Below, piece by piece: positions 5,803 through 8,302 of a stretch of DNA of 8,302 nucleotides. This DNA is from DASSBG01 sp964583865 (lineage in GTDB: Bacteria; Pseudomonadota; Gammaproteobacteria; Xanthomonadales; Rhodanobacteraceae), in the NCBI GenBank assembly GCA_964583865.1, contig CAZOXZ010000111.1, positions 1 to 8,302 of the forward strand, given 5' to 3'. The first letter of the stretch is position 1. Every line of letters begins with the position of its first letter. A model generated the notes under the pieces. That model saw only the letters and a program-made list of their open reading frames with translations, made no database searches and was not told the origin of the DNA. The translations under genes and the position numbers were made by a program.

Positions 5803-7602
5803 ATGTCCGAGAACAAGCATGCCGCACGGCTGGCCGCATTGCGCCAGGCCATGCACGAACACCATGTCGCCGCCTGTATCGTGCCCGACGCCGACCCGCA
5901 CCTTTCCGAGTACCTGCCGGCCCACTGGCAGGCGCGGGCCTGGCTGAGCGGCTTCGACGGCTCCGCCGGCACTTTGGTGGTCACCGCCGATTTCGCCGGC
6001 CTGTGGACCGATTCACGTTACTTTGAGCAAGCCGAGCGACAACTGGCCGGCAGCGGTATCGCGTTGGTGCGACTGCAGGTGCCGCACCAGGCCGAACACA
6101 TTCCGTGGCTGGCGGAAACACTGCACGAAGGCGATGCCGTGGCCGTGGATGGCGCCTGCCTGGCGCTGGCCAACCGCTATCGGCTGGAGGACACGCTTGA
6201 TGTTGTTGACGCCAGTTTGCGTCTGGACCTCGACCTGCCGGGCGAGATCTGGAGCGACCGTCCCGCGCTGCCGCAAGCGCCCGTGTATCCGCATCCACCC
6301 GAATTTGTCAGCACGCCTGCCAGCGACAAACTGGTGGCCGTGCGTGCCGACATGCACGATGAAGGCGTGGACTGGCATCTTGTCAGTGCGCTGGACGAGA
6401 TCGCCTGGCTGCTGAACCTGCGCGGCAGTGACGTGGACTGCAACCCGGTGTTCCTGGCTCACTTGTTGCTGGGCCATGAGCGCGCCACGCTGTTTGTCGA
6501 TGATCAGCGGCTGGACGCCGCGGCGCGAGCACAACTCGATGCGGCGGACGTCACCCTGCGCCGCTACGCCGACATCGCCGATACCCTGGCCGCCCTGCCT
6601 GATGCCTGCGACATCCTGCTGGATCCAACCGCCGTGGTCACGGCTCTGGCACGGCGCATCCCGGACGGCGTCACCATCGTCGAGGACATCAGTCCGGTCA
6701 CGCGCCACAAGGCCATCAAGAATCAAGCAGAGCTTGACCACATCCGCGAGACCATGCGCCAGGACGGCATCGCACTGGTGCAGGGTTTTCATCGCATCGA
6801 GCGCGCACTGGCGGATGGCCAGACCGTCACCGAGCTGGACGTGGCCGACTGGCTGCTGGAAGCACGCCGGGTCCAACCGGGTTTTGTCGGCGTCAGCTTT
6901 GCCACCATCGCCGGCTACATGGCCAACGGCGCCCTGCCGCATTACCAGGCCACACCCGAAGCCCATGCCACCCTGGCACGCGACGGCCTGCTGCTGGTGG
7001 ACTCGGGCGGGCAGTATTTCGGCGGCACCACCGACATCACCCGCATGTGGGCCTTTGGCGAAACCACGGCCGAACAACGCCGCGATGTGACCATCGTGTT
7101 GAAAGGCATGATCGCGCTGAGCCGCGCCCGCTTCCCGGCCGGTGTCAGCGGCCCGCAGATCGATGCCATCGCCCGTGCGCCATTGTGGGCTGCCGGCCTG
7201 GACTACGGCCACGGCACCGGCCACGGCGTGGGCTATTTTCTGAACGTGCATGAAGGCCCGCACGGCATCCGCCCGCCCAGCCCCGGCGCGGCACTGGTGC
7301 CACTGGAGCCCGGCATGATTTCGTCCATCGAACCCGGTGTGTACAAAGCCGGCCGTCACGGCGTGCGCCACGAGAATCTGGCCGTGGTGGTGAAGGCCGA
7401 AGAAACCGAATTCGGCAGCTTCCTCGGCTTCGACACCCTGACGCTGTGCCCCATCGACACCCGCGCTCTGGACGTGGACAGGCTGGATACCAGCGAACGC
7501 CAATGGCTGAACGCTTACCATGCCCACGTACTGGCCGAGCTCGGCCCTGCCCTGGCCGCAGACGACAAGCGCTGGCTGGAACAGCGCTGCCAACCCATCT
7601 GA
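5803..7602 (+). CDS. Xaa-Pro aminopeptidase, M24B family, long three-domain form
   Basis: Cytoplasmic dinuclear metallopeptidase that removes an N-terminal residue preceding proline. All five metal ligands of the pita-bread fold are visible: D400 and D411 (VDSGGQYFGGTTDITR), H474 (GTGHGVG), E510 (SSIEPGVY) and E524 (RHENLAV), with supporting histidines H380 (ALPHYQ) and H483 (NVHEGPHGIR). The order is creatinase N-terminal domain (about 7-140, with SGFDGSAGTLVVT), a second creatinase-type domain (about 160-305), the M24 catalytic domain (about 308-530) and a short C-terminal M24 extension. At 599 aa it matches the long eukaryote-like X-prolyl aminopeptidase class rather than the roughly 440-aa E. 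coli PepP. Start: ATG at 5803, where homology begins; the ribosome binding site is poor. The frame is open back to 5647 but that part is antisense to thpR. The gene ends 45 nt before parE. Confidence 0.95.
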   Translation: MSENKHAARLAALRQAMHEHHVAACIVPDADPHLSEYLPAHWQARAWLSGFDGSAGTLVVTADFAGLWTDSRYFEQAERQLAGSGIALVRLQVPHQAEHIPWLAETLHEGDAVAVDGACLALANRYRLEDTLDVVDASLRLDLDLPGEIWSDRPALPQAPVYPHPPEFVSTPASDKLVAVRADMHDEGVDWHLVSALDEIAWLLNLRGSDVDCNPVFLAHLLLGHERATLFVDDQRLDAAARAQLDAADVTLRRYADIADTLAALPDACDILLDPTAVVTALARRIPDGVTIVEDISPVTRHKAIKNQAELDHIRETMRQDGIALVQGFHRIERALADGQTVTELDVADWLLEARRVQPGFVGVSFATIAGYMANGALPHYQATPEAHATLARDGLLLVDSGGQYFGGTTDITRMWAFGETTAEQRRDVTIVLKGMIALSRARFPAGVSGPQIDAIARAPLWAAGLDYGHGTGHGVGYFLNVHEGPHGIRPPSPGAALVPLEPGMISSIEPGVYKAGRHGVRHENLAVVVKAEETEFGSFLGFDTLTLCPIDTRALDVDRLDTSERQWLNAYHAHVLAELGPALAADDKRWLEQRCQPI

Positions 7603-7633
7603 CCACGACCATCACACCCCACGACCATCACAC
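7603..7633. repeat. Two-copy 15-bp direct repeat between the aminopeptidase gene and parE
   Basis: CCACGACCATCACAC occurs at 7603-7617 and again at 7619-7633 with one C between, so the period is 16 bp. It begins immediately after the aminopeptidase stop and fills two thirds of the 45-bp spacer. The spacer is almost free of G on the plus strand. Confidence 0.9.
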
Positions 7634-7647
7634 AAGCCAGCCAACGC

Positions 7648-8302
7648 ATGAGCAGCAGCTACACCGCCTCCGACATTGAAAAACTCTCCGGCCTCGACCC
7701 GGTGCGCCGCCGACCCGGCATGTACACCGACACGGCCCGTCCCAACCACCTGTTGCAGGAAGTGGTGGACAATGCCGTGGACGAGGCCCTGGCCGGTCAC
7801 GCCAGCCGCATCGACGTGACCTTGCACGAGGATGGCTCGCTGGAGGTCAGCGACGATGGCCGCGGCATGCCGGTGGATATCCATCCCGAACACGGTGTGC
7901 CCGGCGTGGAACTGATCCTCACCGAGCTGCATGCCGGCGGCAAGTTCGATCACAAGAATTATGCTTTTTCCGGTGGCCTGCACGGCGTCGGCGTGTCGGT
8001 GGTCAATGCGCTTTCCAGCCGCCTGGAGGTCACTGTTCGGCGCGACGGCACGGTCTGGCACATGGCGTTTGCCGGCGGCGAGATCAGCTCGCCACTGGCC
8101 GAGGCCGGCAAGGTGGCAAAAAAGGACCACGGCACCACACTGCGGTTCTGGCCGGACGCGCAGTATTTTGACAGCACCAAGCTCGCCCTGGGACGCGTCA
8201 AACACCTGTTGCGGGCCAAGGCCGTGCTGTGTGCCGGCCTGGAAATCCACCTGCACGACCACCTCAACGGCGACGAACTCTCCTGGCATTATCAGGATGG
8301 CC
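7648..8302 (+). CDS. parE: DNA topoisomerase IV subunit B (ParE), 5' part, truncated by window end
   Basis: ATPase subunit of topoisomerase IV, which decatenates daughter chromosomes together with ParC. The 218 complete codons present cover most of the GHKL ATPase domain and the start of the transducer: the N-terminal RRRPGMYTDT arm (21-29), the Bergerat motifs QEVVDNAVDEAL (E38, N42), DDGRGMPVDIHPE (69-81), LHAGGKF (94-100) and the GGLHGVGVSVVNALS glycine lid (109-123). The RPGMYTDT and DIHPE signatures favour ParE over GyrB. The reading frame is open to the last base, and the remaining two thirds, including the TOPRIM domain, lie beyond the window. Start: ATG at 7648, matching the usual N-terminus; no Shine-Dalgarno motif is visible in the C/A-rich spacer upstream. 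It may be co-transcribed with the aminopeptidase 45 nt upstream. Confidence 0.97.
   Translation, partial: MSSSYTASDIEKLSGLDPVRRRPGMYTDTARPNHLLQEVVDNAVDEALAGHASRIDVTLHEDGSLEVSDDGRGMPVDIHPEHGVPGVELILTELHAGGKFDHKNYAFSGGLHGVGVSVVNALSSRLEVTVRRDGTVWHMAFAGGEISSPLAEAGKVAKKDHGTTLRFWPDAQYFDSTKLALGRVKHLLRAKAVLCAGLEIHLHDHLNGDELSWHYQDG

Noticed and set aside
6013..7593. A 526-codon open frame antisense to the aminopeptidase gene
   Set aside because: It is fully opposite a gene with all catalytic motifs, has no recognisable domain and is expected in GC-rich DNA with biased third positions.

Overview
The window is a gene-dense stretch of a GC-rich proteobacterial chromosome made of housekeeping genes. The run kdsB, LMW-PTP, uvrC, pgsA, plus a long three-domain aminopeptidase P and a ParE very close to the E. 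coli form, points to a gammaproteobacterium. From memory, that gene run resembles the order in Xanthomonadales/Lysobacterales. This assignment is inference from gene order and protein similarity, not a phylogeny. A block of exactly 100 N (4197-4296) shows that the sequence is a scaffold, probably a draft genome or MAG.

Layout: seven genes lie on the minus strand from about 5750 down to 30. In transcription order they are thpR (RNA 2',3'-cyclic phosphodiesterase), a rhomboid-family serine protease, a lysine-rich histone H1-like repeat protein interrupted by the N gap, kdsB (CMP-Kdo synthetase), a low-molecular-weight protein tyrosine phosphatase, uvrC (excinuclease subunit C) and pgsA (phosphatidylglycerophosphate synthase). 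Two genes run on the plus strand: an M24B Xaa-Pro aminopeptidase (5803-7602) and parE (7648 to the window end, truncated by the window). thpR and the aminopeptidase are divergent and share a 52-bp region.

From the lysine-rich gene to pgsA the genes overlap or are no more than about 35 bp apart, so they probably form one operon. It would join a nucleoid-type basic protein, LPS-core precursor synthesis, a tyrosine phosphatase, nucleotide excision repair and phospholipid head-group synthesis. The least ordinary part is the lysine-rich gene. It contains a 15-bp tandem repeat coding for five-residue TKK(A/V/T)A units. The assembly broke inside this repeat, so the two halves of the gene appear in different frames. 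Both the repeat phase and the reading frame call for a true gap of 3 + 15n bases rather than 100. The gene ends in TGA, one base before a candidate TTG start for kdsB that has a well-placed ribosome binding site.

I found no tRNA, rRNA, CRISPR array, insertion sequence, prophage or defence system. No stretch of more than 300 bases lacks a gene.
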